Shown: positions 18,183-25,918, numbered from the stretch's first letter. The stretch is 36,877 nt of DNA from Microcaldota archaeon (GCA_026414265.1 JAOAJI010000011.1:1-36877); one strand, 5' to 3'. Notes: a model not told the origin generated them from the letters alone. Numbers and translations: made by a program.

Positions 18183-18258
18183 GAAGTTTCACTATTGTAA
18201 CTCGTAATTGCTGCTCAATAATGATATTATAACCTACAACCTATAACCTATGCTATGC

Positions 18259-18942
18259 CTATTCAGACTTTTTTGTTATCTCCATGATCCTTTTTTCAAG
18301 ACTTTTTCTTAATTCAGAAGAAACGTCTCTTTTTGTTGTATAATCAACCCTTATAGCCATAGATAGTTTTGTAGCTATTGCTCTCGCAATCTTACCTCTT
18401 AATTTCTTTGAAGCTCGGGTTATAAATGGGTGTGAAAAAATAACCCCGTGCTTTGGTGATTTTGCACCTTTCCTCAAATGTTTAAACAAACTCTTCTCTG
18501 CACCCAAAACCTGTATCGTAGAGGCAGGATACTTGAACAATTTTTCAAACGAGCCTGCTTTAGCCAATAAATTCGCAGCAATCGTTTCTCCAACAAGACT
18601 ACATGTGTTTGGCATCAGCTCCTTGATAGTAGAATTGATGTATTCCAAAGTTTGTTTTCTCAGCTCCTGTAAGCTCTTTATTTGAATGGCTATCAGTTTC
18701 ATGTGCTGGTTTTCTTTAGTAGAATCATCTAACGATTCTATCTGCTTTAAAATATTCGGATCTGCTTTCATCTTCTTCATACCTTTAAAATACCAAATAG
18801 TCAGTCTTTCTGATAATAAGTTTATCACTTCATTTAGGTCGTTGACTAGAGCAACTGCGTTTATGATAGCTATGTCCTTTTGCTCTAAGCGCTTTGTAGC
18901 CATCTCCTTTGCTTTTTTTATTGCCAACTCTCTTTCAATCAT
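18259..18942 (-). CDS. Nop5/Nop56-family protein, short form
   Basis: Nop5 is the scaffold of box C/D sRNPs, which guide 2'-O-methylation of rRNA and tRNA. This protein has 227 residues against about 370-420 for usual archaeal Nop5. It contains the helical coiled-coil region (about 1-110) and the RNA- and L7Ae-binding Nop domain: MPNTCSLVGETIAANLLAKAG, VLGAEKSLFKHL (147-154 for GAEKSLFK), SPKHGVIFSHPFI, LRGKIARAIATKLSMAIRVD. The N-terminal domain that binds fibrillarin is missing, and no upstream frame on this strand supplies it. A basic tail ends the protein. It is divergent from the aIF2-beta gene, with promoters expected in 18943-19034. Confidence 0.9.
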   Translation of the reverse strand: MIERELAIKKAKEMATKRLEQKDIAIINAVALVNDLNEVINLLSERLTIWYFKGMKKMKADPNILKQIESLDDSTKENQHMKLIAIQIKSLQELRKQTLEYINSTIKELMPNTCSLVGETIAANLLAKAGSFEKLFKYPASTIQVLGAEKSLFKHLRKGAKSPKHGVIFSHPFITRASKKLRGKIARAIATKLSMAIRVDYTTKRDVSSELRKSLEKRIMEITKKSE

Positions 18943-19034
18943 AAATAAGTTTAAAACAGAAGAGTATTAAATATGTTATGAATTATGAAGTACATATCCT
19001 ATACGAAACGTGAGCCAATAAAAAATGTGATGCC

Positions 19035-19457
19035 ATGAATAAAGAAGACTATGAAAAAATGCTAGAAGAGTTATACACCAAAATGCCAAAAAAAAGCATA
19101 ACGAAAGAAAGGTTTGAAATACCAGTATTAGATCTGTTTATTCAAGGGAATAAGTCTATATGCAAAAATTTCTATCAAGCTTGTGATAAGATCAGAAGAA
19201 GCCCAGAAGTTGTTTCAAAATACTTGTCAAAAGAATTAGCTGCACCTATCAGTCTCAGCGAAGGAAGAATGGTCATAAGCGGAAAAATCAACCAAAAATT
19301 ACTGAATGAAAAATTTACTGATTTTGTTAAAGAATTTGTTATTTGCAATCAATGTGGAAAACCAGATACAAATATAATCGAAGAAAAACACTTCTACTTC
19401 CTCGTCTGTGAAGCGTGTGGCTCTAAAAAAAGCGTAAGAAACCCTAACTTCAAATAA
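19035..19457 (+). CDS. Translation initiation factor aIF2 subunit beta
   Basis: aIF2-beta is part of the heterotrimer that brings initiator Met-tRNA to the small subunit. In 140 residues it has the N-terminal helix that contacts aIF2-gamma (DYEKMLEELYTKMP), the alpha/beta core (RFEIPVLDLFIQGNKSICKNFYQACDKIRRSPEVVSKYL) and a C-terminal zinc ribbon with Cys104, Cys107, Cys125 and Cys128 (CNQC and CEAC). Length matches archaeal homologs. GTGAT lies at 19027-19031, three bases before the ATG. It heads a run of plus-strand genes (aIF2-beta, aIF1A, pyk) and is transcribed away from nop5. Confidence 0.95.
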   Translation: MNKEDYEKMLEELYTKMPKKSITKERFEIPVLDLFIQGNKSICKNFYQACDKIRRSPEVVSKYLSKELAAPISLSEGRMVISGKINQKLLNEKFTDFVKEFVICNQCGKPDTNIIEEKHFYFLVCEACGSKKSVRNPNFK

Positions 19458-19505
19458 CTTTTTTAAGAGTGAATGCTATACTCATGATTGACTAATGGTG
19501 AGAAT

Positions 19506-19820
19506 ATGTCTAAAGATAATGAAAATGAAATTAATATTCAAGAAGAAATAAGAAGAACAAGAATACCTAAAGGAAAAGAAGTTATAGGCAAAGTGATAGG
19601 CATGCTAGGAGCAGCTAGAATGAAAGTAGATTGCCAAGACGGTAATGAAAGAACCTGTAGAATTCCAGGAAAAGTGAAAAGAAAGATTTGGGTCAGAGAT
19701 GGCGACTACGTAATAGTTGAACCTTGGGAAATTAATGGAGACAAAAACGGAGATATTATCTGGAGGTACTCTAAGATACAAGTTGATTACCTTAAACAAA
19801 AAGGTATTATAAAAATCTAG
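19506..19820 (+). CDS. Translation initiation factor aIF1A
   Basis: aIF1A binds the A site of the small subunit during initiation and helps start-codon selection. The 104-residue protein has an OB fold: GKVIGMLGAARMKVDCQDG, RTCRIPGKVKRKIWVRDGDY and VIVEPWEI are the family's strongly conserved strands. ATG 19506 was chosen because GGTGA (19497-19501) stands four bases before it; an upstream TTG at 19488 has no such support. It follows aIF2-beta by 48 bases and precedes pyk by nine, so the three are probably one operon. Confidence 0.95.
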   Translation: MSKDNENEINIQEEIRRTRIPKGKEVIGKVIGMLGAARMKVDCQDGNERTCRIPGKVKRKIWVRDGDYVIVEPWEINGDKNGDIIWRYSKIQVDYLKQKGIIKI

Positions 19821-19829
19821 GTGTTCTGT

Positions 19830-21266
19830 ATGAGTGGGTTTAGCCATAGAACACATAACAAGACTAAAGTATTGTGTACCATAGGACCAGCTTCAGAATC
19901 CAAAGAAGTAATGCAAAAACTAGTTGAAGCAGGTATGGACGGGATAAGAATTAATACTGCTCACGGTGATTTTGAACAATACAGCCAAATAATTAAAACG
20001 CTAAGAGAAATAACTGAAGAAATCCCAATTTTGATAGACATTAAAGGCCCTGAATTGCGAGCCAAACTTATTGCTTCTCCACTGATTTTAAGAAAAAACC
20101 AAGTGATTAGAGTTGGTTTTAAGAGTGGCACGGATATAACCATAACCTATGACTTTTTTGATGATGTAGATTTAGGAGACATCATATTATTCTATAACGG
20201 ACTGATAAGAACTAAAGTTATTAAAAAATACCACGAAAATAGAACCCTAGACGTAAAAGTCATGACTGACGGCACTCTTGAAAATAACAAAGGAGTCAAT
20301 GTGCCTAATGTGACTCTTAGCCTACCTCCATTGAGTGATAAGGACATCAAAGCATTGCATTGGTGCAACGATAACGACATTGATTTTGTTGCCCTGTCTT
20401 TTACCAGAAACAAAAAGGACATATTGAACGTCAAAAAATATCTTAGGAACGATATTAAGATAATTGCAAAAATAGAAAACTTGCAAGGAATTAAAAACAT
20501 AGACGAAATTATTGAGTATTCAGATGGAGTGATGGTTGCTAGAGGAGATTTAGGTGCTGAAATAGGCATAGAAAATGTACCTATAATCCAGAAAAAAATA
20601 ATCCAAAAATGTATTAACGTTGGAAATTTGTCGATAACAGCTACTCAAATGCTTGAAAGCATGATAAATAATCCTATACCTACAAGGGCAGAGGTTACTG
20701 ACGTAGCTACTGCTGTATTAGACGGCTCTGACTGTGTAATGCTCTCAGGAGAAACTGCAATGGGCAAATACCCTGTTGAAGCAGTTAAAACCATGGTAAA
20801 GATATGTAGAAGAATTGAAAAAGAAATAGAGCCAAAAAAGATCGTTGACGAGAATCTAAAAAAACAAGTTCTAAAAACTATATCAGAGTCTGTAACAAGG
20901 GCTATACCTGAACTGACTAAAGCTGTAAACGCTTCAAGCATAGTGGCTTTAACAAGAAGCGGGTATACAGCAATCATGGTCTCGAGATTCAGATTGAATG
21001 CCAATGTTTTTGCCATAACTGCAAATAAAAAAGTGTTTAGACAACTCAACCTCTATTTCGGAATTAAACCCATAATAATGCCTGATACTTTACAAACAAT
21101 ATCTCATGTCTCAGAGTACTTGCTAAAACACAAACTAGTTAACAAACACGATACTGTAATATTTTCATCAGGTACCTTTAAGAACAGAAGCCATCATTCA
21201 AACATGATCGAAGTCCATAATCTTGGTGAAATTTGCAAGAACGGAAAATGTACTTTAGGCAAATGA
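19830..21266 (+). CDS. pyk: Pyruvate kinase
   Basis: The enzyme converts phosphoenolpyruvate and ADP to pyruvate and ATP at the end of glycolysis. Family marks in the 478 residues are TKVLCTIGPAS at the N-terminus, RINTAHGD (the usual NFSHG region, here NTAHG), LIDIKGPELRAK, KIENLQGIKNIDEI, MVARGDLGAEIG with the catalytic-site residues, TQMLESMI with PTRAEVTDVATAVLDGSDCVMLSGETAMGKYP in short succession, and a C-terminal allosteric-type domain (ALTRSGYTAIMVSRFR). ATG 19830 follows AGGTG (19820-19824); a GTG at 19821 overlaps that motif. Grouping with translation factors is positional rather than functional. Confidence 0.96.
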   Translation: MSGFSHRTHNKTKVLCTIGPASESKEVMQKLVEAGMDGIRINTAHGDFEQYSQIIKTLREITEEIPILIDIKGPELRAKLIASPLILRKNQVIRVGFKSGTDITITYDFFDDVDLGDIILFYNGLIRTKVIKKYHENRTLDVKVMTDGTLENNKGVNVPNVTLSLPPLSDKDIKALHWCNDNDIDFVALSFTRNKKDILNVKKYLRNDIKIIAKIENLQGIKNIDEIIEYSDGVMVARGDLGAEIGIENVPIIQKKIIQKCINVGNLSITATQMLESMINNPIPTRAEVTDVATAVLDGSDCVMLSGETAMGKYPVEAVKTMVKICRRIEKEIEPKKIVDENLKKQVLKTISESVTRAIPELTKAVNASSIVALTRSGYTAIMVSRFRLNANVFAITANKKVFRQLNLYFGIKPIIMPDTLQTISHVSEYLLKHKLVNKHDTVIFSSGTFKNRSHHSNMIEVHNLGEICKNGKCTLGK

Positions 21267-21362
21267 TAAGTCAGTTTGCTATTTGATATTTCATTGCAAT
21301 CCTCAAAAGAATTTTAAGACTAAGTTGAATTATTATACTGCTTCAAACTGACGTGATATCTA

Positions 21363-24300
21363 ATGGCAGTCATAGAAAAAATTGTTCTTCATAACTTTAA
21401 GTCATTTAAAAAAGCCGAATGCTTTTTTGGGAATGGCGTTATAGAAATAACTGGACCTAATGGCTCTGGTAAAAGCAATATCGTTGATGCAATAAAGTTC
21501 TGCCTTGGAGAAATGAACATGAAAAGCCTGCGAGCAAAATCAATAAAAGACTTAATCAATGAAAATGCCAACATAGCCAGTGTATGTATCAAATTCAGTA
21601 ACCCTAACATGGAAGTAAAAAGAATTATGAACAGAGAAGGAAAAGTTGTATACAGAATCAACGATGAAAAAGTAAGAAGATCGGACATAATAAACTTCTT
21701 GTACAATATAGACCTCGACCCTTCTTTTTATAATGTAATCCCACAAGGCCAAGTACAAAAAATAGTCGAAATGGAGCCAAAAAAAAGGAGAGAGTTGATA
21801 GACGCTTTGGCAGGTATTGCTGAATACGAAGAAAAGAAGAAAGAAGCATTAAGGGAATTGGAAACCGTGCAAAATAGAATTAACGAAGCCCAACTAATAC
21901 TTGGTGAAAGAACAGCGTACTTGGACTCTCTACAAAAAGAAAAAGAAATAGCAGAAAAATACATACAAGCAAAAGAAGACTTCACTAGATGCAGGCTAAG
22001 TATAATCAAAAAAGAACTCATGACCTTCGAAGAAGAACTAAAACACAATCAAGCTAAAAAGAATTCTCTTACAGAACAACTGAAAAATAATGAAAACGAA
22101 CTAAAATCATTAGAAAGTAAACTTAAGAACATTGAAGAAAAGAAGAAAAACTTCGTAGATAAAATCAATGATTTGACGAAAAAAGAACAACTTTCAAAGG
22201 AATTAGCTAATTTGAATGCAGAAGTAAAAATAATTGAAAAAGACATTGCTTCTCTAACAGAAAAAATCAATCTATGTCAGAATGACAAGGCTATGGTTCT
22301 AAATAAACTAAAAGAACTCGACATCGAATCAGAGACTATGAATAAAGAAATAGTCACAAAAACAAATCAACTTAAATCTTTAGAACAAGAATCTACAAAA
22401 ATTGAAAAAAATGATTCACTGTTTAAGGAATTGAACGATTTGAAAACTAAGCTAAACGAATTAGATAATCAAATTTCGTTATTTGCACAGAAAAAATTCG
22501 AAATTGTAAATGAAATAACAAAACTAAATGAAAAATCTAATTTAATCAAATCAGAATTAGACAGTATTCATTTAAAACTAAATCAAAGTGGTCCTTCAAA
22601 AGAAAACTCTGTAAAAGAACTCATGATACAAAAATCAAAAACAGAATCTATGATTAAAACTTTATTTCAAGAAGAAAAAAACCTAAACAACGAATTACCC
22701 GAACTGGATAAAAAAATTCTGGAACTCAAAGAAAAAGTTGCTGAATTGAGAATTAACACAAAAACTAATCCATTCCAATCAATTATATCTGACCTCAAAA
22801 CTAAAATAAATGGGATCCATGGCTTTGTTTATGAACTAATAGATTACGAAGAAGAATACTCGGAAGCTGTTTTTGCAAGCGGAGGTAATAGAATAAATTA
22901 CTTGGTTGTAGACGATCTGGATACCGCAAAACAATTGTTTGAATTTCTGAAAAGAAACAAATATGGAAGAATTACGTGCATACCTCTAAAAGAACTTAGA
23001 ATTAACGAAATACTTAACATAGAGCAATCAGCATTAAAAGAAAGTCTTGGCCTTGTTAAAGATTACATCAAAACGAAAGAGAAATATAGAAAAGTAGTAG
23101 ACTTTGTTTTCGGTAACACCATACTCGTAAACGATTTTGAAAACGCTAAAAAGTTCCTTAAACTTAATATTAGAATCGTAACATTACAAGGCGAATTGTT
23201 TGAGCCTTCAAATGTAGTTTCAGGAGGCTTTGCAAAAAATCTACAATTTAACCTCAATAAACTAGAAAAACTCGAAAAAGAACTTACATCTTTAATTGAA
23301 AGAAAAAAATTTGTTTTTTCGGAACTTCAGAGGATAAGAAACGAAATGAACGAACTTAGACAAAAAAGAACTGAAACAGACATTAAATTAAAAGAGCACG
23401 AAGTAATGGACAAACTAAGAGATGACGAAATAAAAGCCTTAGCAAAAAGAAAACAAGATCTGAATAACGAATTAGAAGTAATACATAAGCAGTTAGAAAA
23501 AACTAATCAAGAGTTAGTTGCTGTCAATCAACATACAGAATCAATTGCTAAACGTAAATCAGAAATAATCAACTTGATCAGTGAATTAGAAGAAAAACAA
23601 AGAAAATTATACGAACAATCAGTAAACAAATCAGAAAAACTAGATTTGATAAGTAAACTAAAATCAGAGGTAGAAGTAATAAAAGAAAGAATGAATTCAA
23701 ATGAAAAATATAAAAAAGAACTCAATCAAAAGTTTGAAGAAATTGAGAAATCAACTAAAACAATTCAAGAAGAGTTAAATAATTTCTATAATCAGAAAAA
23801 GACGAAGATATTAGAAATTGAAAATATACAATCATTGATAAAGCAATTAGATGAAGAACTAGGAAAAAAGTCAAAAGAATACAAATTACTTGAGGAAGAA
23901 TACCAAAACATTTCTAATGAAAGAGGCAAACTAATACTTTTGAGAGAAAAGTTAATGAACGAACTCCAAAAAATTGAAGTAAAGCTAGCTCAGACTGAAA
24001 CAAAGTACAAAGATTTGGAACTGGAATTAAAAAGAGAAGACGTAAGATTTGAATTCCTTGACTTGCCTAAAGAAGAACTCGAAAATAAGATGAAAGAAGC
24101 AGAGAAGATACTAAATGAATATGGAAGCGTAGTCAACTTAAAAGCCCCTGAGATGTATGCTGAAAAAGCTAAATCTGTTCTTGAAGCCAAAGAAAAAGTA
24201 GATAAGCTAAATGAAGAAAGAGAAGCAATAATTAAGTTCATCAGCGAAATCGAAGAAAAGAAAAAAGATATATTCATAACAACTTTTTCAAACATAAACG

Positions 24301-24716
24301 AAAACTTCAGAAAAATATTCAGATTAATTTTTCCTAATGAAGAAGGCTTTTTAGAACTGGACAAACCAAACAATCCCTTTGAATCTGGATTACACATCAA
24401 AGTAATTAGAGACAACAAAAAGAAAAACTTGGAATCACTTTCTGGAGGAGAAAAGTCTATGCTTGCTATCCTTTTAATTCTTGCAATGCACGCAACTAAA
24501 ACAGCGCCATTCTATATCTTTGATGAAGCAGATGCTGCTTTAGACAAAGAAAACAGCAAAAAATTCGGACAACTGATAAGAGAATTGGCAAAAACAACAC
24601 AGATCATTGTTATAACTCATAATGACATAGTACTGAAATACTCAGACAAAATAATAGGTGTGACAAAAAATCAGAACGCAATATCAGAAGTCTATGGAAT
24701 AGCTATCAAATCTTAA
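21363..24716 (+). CDS. smc: Chromosome segregation ATPase SMC
   Basis: SMC dimers extrude and organise DNA loops. The 1117-residue protein has the full layout: N-terminal Walker A GPNGSGKSN (31-39), Q-loop region (VIPQGQVQKIVEM), coiled coil (about 165-475), a hinge (about 480-640, with SGGFAK at its end), a returning coiled coil to about 970, then the signature LSGGEKSMLAILLILAMHA (about 1024-1042) and Walker B APFYIFDEADAALD. The coils are very rich in Lys, Glu and Asn. GTGAT at 21353-21357 precedes the ATG by five bases. No scpA or scpB is beside it. A 9-bp inverted repeat (21270-21278 with 21344-21352) flanks the upstream gap. Confidence 0.96.
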   Translation: MAVIEKIVLHNFKSFKKAECFFGNGVIEITGPNGSGKSNIVDAIKFCLGEMNMKSLRAKSIKDLINENANIASVCIKFSNPNMEVKRIMNREGKVVYRINDEKVRRSDIINFLYNIDLDPSFYNVIPQGQVQKIVEMEPKKRRELIDALAGIAEYEEKKKEALRELETVQNRINEAQLILGERTAYLDSLQKEKEIAEKYIQAKEDFTRCRLSIIKKELMTFEEELKHNQAKKNSLTEQLKNNENELKSLESKLKNIEEKKKNFVDKINDLTKKEQLSKELANLNAEVKIIEKDIASLTEKINLCQNDKAMVLNKLKELDIESETMNKEIVTKTNQLKSLEQESTKIEKNDSLFKELNDLKTKLNELDNQISLFAQKKFEIVNEITKLNEKSNLIKSELDSIHLKLNQSGPSKENSVKELMIQKSKTESMIKTLFQEEKNLNNELPELDKKILELKEKVAELRINTKTNPFQSIISDLKTKINGIHGFVYELIDYEEEYSEAVFASGGNRINYLVVDDLDTAKQLFEFLKRNKYGRITCIPLKELRINEILNIEQSALKESLGLVKDYIKTKEKYRKVVDFVFGNTILVNDFENAKKFLKLNIRIVTLQGELFEPSNVVSGGFAKNLQFNLNKLEKLEKELTSLIERKKFVFSELQRIRNEMNELRQKRTETDIKLKEHEVMDKLRDDEIKALAKRKQDLNNELEVIHKQLEKTNQELVAVNQHTESIAKRKSEIINLISELEEKQRKLYEQSVNKSEKLDLISKLKSEVEVIKERMNSNEKYKKELNQKFEEIEKSTKTIQEELNNFYNQKKTKILEIENIQSLIKQLDEELGKKSKEYKLLEEEYQNISNERGKLILLREKLMNELQKIEVKLAQTETKYKDLELELKREDVRFEFLDLPKEELENKMKEAEKILNEYGSVVNLKAPEMYAEKAKSVLEAKEKVDKLNEEREAIIKFISEIEEKKKDIFITTFSNINENFRKIFRLIFPNEEGFLELDKPNNPFESGLHIKVIRDNKKKNLESLSGGEKSMLAILLILAMHATKTAPFYIFDEADAALDKENSKKFGQLIRELAKTTQIIVITHNDIVLKYSDKIIGVTKNQNAISEVYGIAIKS

Positions 24717-24721
24717 TAGTT

Positions 24722-24736
24722 AACTTTAAAAAAATT
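24722..24736 (+). promoter_or_regulatory. Likely promoter of the leader-aroF transcript
   Basis: Immediately after the smc stop, TTTAAAAAAAT (24725-24735) looks like an archaeal TATA element. Transcription would then begin about 25 bases downstream, around 24750-24756, placing the leader ORF at the extreme 5' end of the mRNA. This supports aroF having its own regulated promoter rather than reading through from smc. The exact start is not measurable from sequence. Confidence 0.5.
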
Positions 24737-24757
24737 ATTTTGCAATTTTGTGATACT

Positions 24758-24856
24758 ATGGAAAGAGCTAAACCAAAAACCATCAACTACTTCTATTATT
24801 CTAGATTCTTTTGGTTTAGCTTTTTCTATTACTATTTCCGCTTTTTCTGGTTCTAA
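24758..24856 (+). CDS. Aromatic amino acid-rich leader peptide upstream of aroF
   Basis: This is a 32-codon ORF, ATG 24758 to TAA 24854-24856, with GTGAT (24750-24754) as Shine-Dalgarno. It opens with a basic ten-residue stretch (MERAKPKTIN); residues 11-32 then contain 10 Phe, 6 Tyr and 2 Trp, broken only by Ser, Arg, Ser and Arg. Residues 17-32 read FFWFSFFYYYFRFFWF and RFFWF occurs twice. No ordinary protein has this make-up, and the next gene makes the first intermediate of Phe, Tyr and Trp synthesis. By analogy with bacterial phe and trp leader peptides, ribosome speed across these codons would report supply of charged tRNA-Phe, -Tyr and -Trp. The product itself probably has no function. 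Confidence 0.85.
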   Translation: MERAKPKTINYFYYSRFFWFSFFYYYFRFFWF

Positions 24857-24957
24857 TTAACTGCTTGGGTCCAGAAAAAGTCCTAAAAAAATTAAAATCT
24901 AGTTCTCTTTTTCTGGCTCAAGCTTTATGTTAATTGCTACCCTAAACTAAAGGAGGT
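24758..24957 (+). promoter_or_regulatory. Attenuator-like RNA with competing helices before aroF
   Basis: Five segments matter. A (24758-24778, including the leader start codon) pairs with B (24809-24829) over 21 contiguous pairs, two of them G-U. C (24841-24850, CTTTTTCTGG, leader codons Arg28 to Trp31) pairs perfectly with D (24871-24880, CCAGAAAAAG). E (24907-24916) is a second exact copy of C, so D can pair with E instead, extended by GCTTGGG (24863-24869) with CTCAAGC (24917-24923) to 17 pairs and one bulge. When free, 24904-24911 can pair with 24949-24956, covering the aroF Shine-Dalgarno, with two G-U pairs. The pairings are read directly; their regulatory outcome is inferred. Confidence 0.75.
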
Positions 24958-24963
24958 AAAACC

Positions 24964-25797
24964 ATGAAACAAAAAATGATTGAAAAAAAATTGGATGAAG
25001 AAAAAAACAACAAGAATCAAAACATAAAAAGGATTTTAAGAAAAAGACCTTTGCTGATAGCTGGCCCTTGTGCAATTGAAGACAAAGAATCGCTTTACGA
25101 GATCGGAAAAGCAGTAAAAGAATCTGGTGCACATGTATTAAGAGGCATGGCATTCAAACCAAGAACCAAACCTGAAAGTTTTCAAGGCCTTGGCGAACTA
25201 GGCTTACAAATACTGGCAGAAGTAAAGAGAACATTATCTATCCCAGTGGTAAGCGAAATTGTTGATACTAAACATATTGATTTGTTCTACAAATACGATG
25301 TAGATATATTGCAAATAGGTAGCAGAAACATGGACAACTACGAGCTATTGAAGGAAGTAGGGAAAACTGATAAGTTTGTTTTGTTAAAAAGAGGATACGC
25401 GTCGACACTTGAAGAATTCTTGGGCGCAATAGCTTACTTGAGAAACGCAGGAAACAATAACATTATCCTGTGCGAAAGAGGGATTAAAGCGTATGCTAGC
25501 TCAACTAGAAACATACTGGACCTTGGAATAGTTAACATACTAAAAACTTTGGATGAAACTAAAGACCTGACAATAATAGTAGACCCAAGCCATGCAGCAG
25601 GAAGAAGAGACTTGGTAATTCCTTTTGGTTTAGCTGCTTTAGCTGCTAATGCAGATGGGTTAATTGTGGAAGTCCATAATAAACCTGAAACTGCTTTGTC
25701 TGATAAAGACCAACAAATAACTTTGGAGGACTTTAAGTCATTAGCAGTGAAAACAAATAGATTGATTAGTACTAGCAAACTGCTTAATAAGTTTTAA
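24964..25797 (+). CDS. aroF: DAHP synthase (3-deoxy-7-phosphoheptulonate synthase), type I-beta
   Basis: The enzyme joins phosphoenolpyruvate and erythrose 4-phosphate in the first step of the shikimate pathway. The 277-residue protein shows the family's marks: AGPCAIED (metal ligand Cys36), GMAFKPRTKPESFQGLGELGL (61-81), LLKRGYAST, LCERGI, DPSHAAGRRD (207-216, metal His210) and IVEVHNKPETALSDKDQQ. It has no chorismate mutase or ACT-type domain for feedback control, so control through the upstream leader would make sense. KDO-8-phosphate synthase is related, but these motifs and the archaeal context favour DAHP synthase. A strong AGGAGGT (24951-24957) precedes the ATG by six bases. No other aro gene is in the window. 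Confidence 0.93.
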   Translation: MKQKMIEKKLDEEKNNKNQNIKRILRKRPLLIAGPCAIEDKESLYEIGKAVKESGAHVLRGMAFKPRTKPESFQGLGELGLQILAEVKRTLSIPVVSEIVDTKHIDLFYKYDVDILQIGSRNMDNYELLKEVGKTDKFVLLKRGYASTLEEFLGAIAYLRNAGNNNIILCERGIKAYASSTRNILDLGIVNILKTLDETKDLTIIVDPSHAAGRRDLVIPFGLAALAANADGLIVEVHNKPETALSDKDQQITLEDFKSLAVKTNRLISTSKLLNKF

Positions 25798-25812
25798 AAT
25801 GATATTCTTGCA

Positions 25813-25819
25813 TTTTTTT
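25813..25819 (+). terminator. T-run after aroF, possible transcription terminator
   Basis: Seven consecutive T residues lie 15 bases after the aroF stop, followed by another T5 run (25830-25834). Archaeal RNA polymerase terminates at such T-tracts without needing a hairpin. The tract lies between aroF and tRNA-Phe, so whether the two are cotranscribed depends on its efficiency. Confidence 0.4.
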
Positions 25820-25846
25820 AGTATTTGATTTTTATTGGTTAGCAAA

Positions 25847-25918
25847 GCCACGGTAGCTCAGGGGGAGAGCACTCGGCTGAAGACCGAGGGGCCGCAGGTT
25901 CAAATCCTGCCCGTGGCG
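25847..25918 (+). tRNA. tRNA-Phe (anticodon GAA)
   Basis: The cloverleaf is complete: acceptor stem GCCACGG with CCGTGGC, D arm GCTC/GAGC, A at position 26, anticodon stem CTCGG/CCGAG with loop CTGAAGA (anticodon GAA, G37), a five-base variable loop, and T arm GCAGG/CCTGC with loop TTCAAAT. No CCA is encoded. The discriminator base is G (25918), whereas tRNA-Phe usually has A. It lies 49 bases after aroF on the same strand. G37 makes it a Trm5 substrate. Confidence 0.95.

Noticed and set aside
18231-18251. Three tandem AACCTAY units between nadA and nop5
   Set aside because: They are too short to be a CRISPR or attachment site and lie in a spacer with no other sign of function.
20192-21049. 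Minus-strand open frames inside pyruvate kinase
   Set aside because: They are antisense to a clearly conserved enzyme, have low-complexity Ser/Leu-rich products, and have no SD or promoter of their own.
21270-21352. 9-bp perfect inverted repeat GTCAGTTTG / CAAACTGAC between pyk and smc
   Set aside because: The 65-base loop and AT-rich setting make chance plausible, and no second element supports regulation.
21389-24418. Several minus-strand frames inside smc
   Set aside because: Lys/Glu-rich coiled-coil coding gives long open antisense frames full of Phe, Ser and Leu; none resembles a protein family.
24938-24958. Hairpin pairing TACC (24938-24941) with GGTA in the aroF SD
   Set aside because: It is only four firm pairs, far weaker than the helices described, and was not used in the model.
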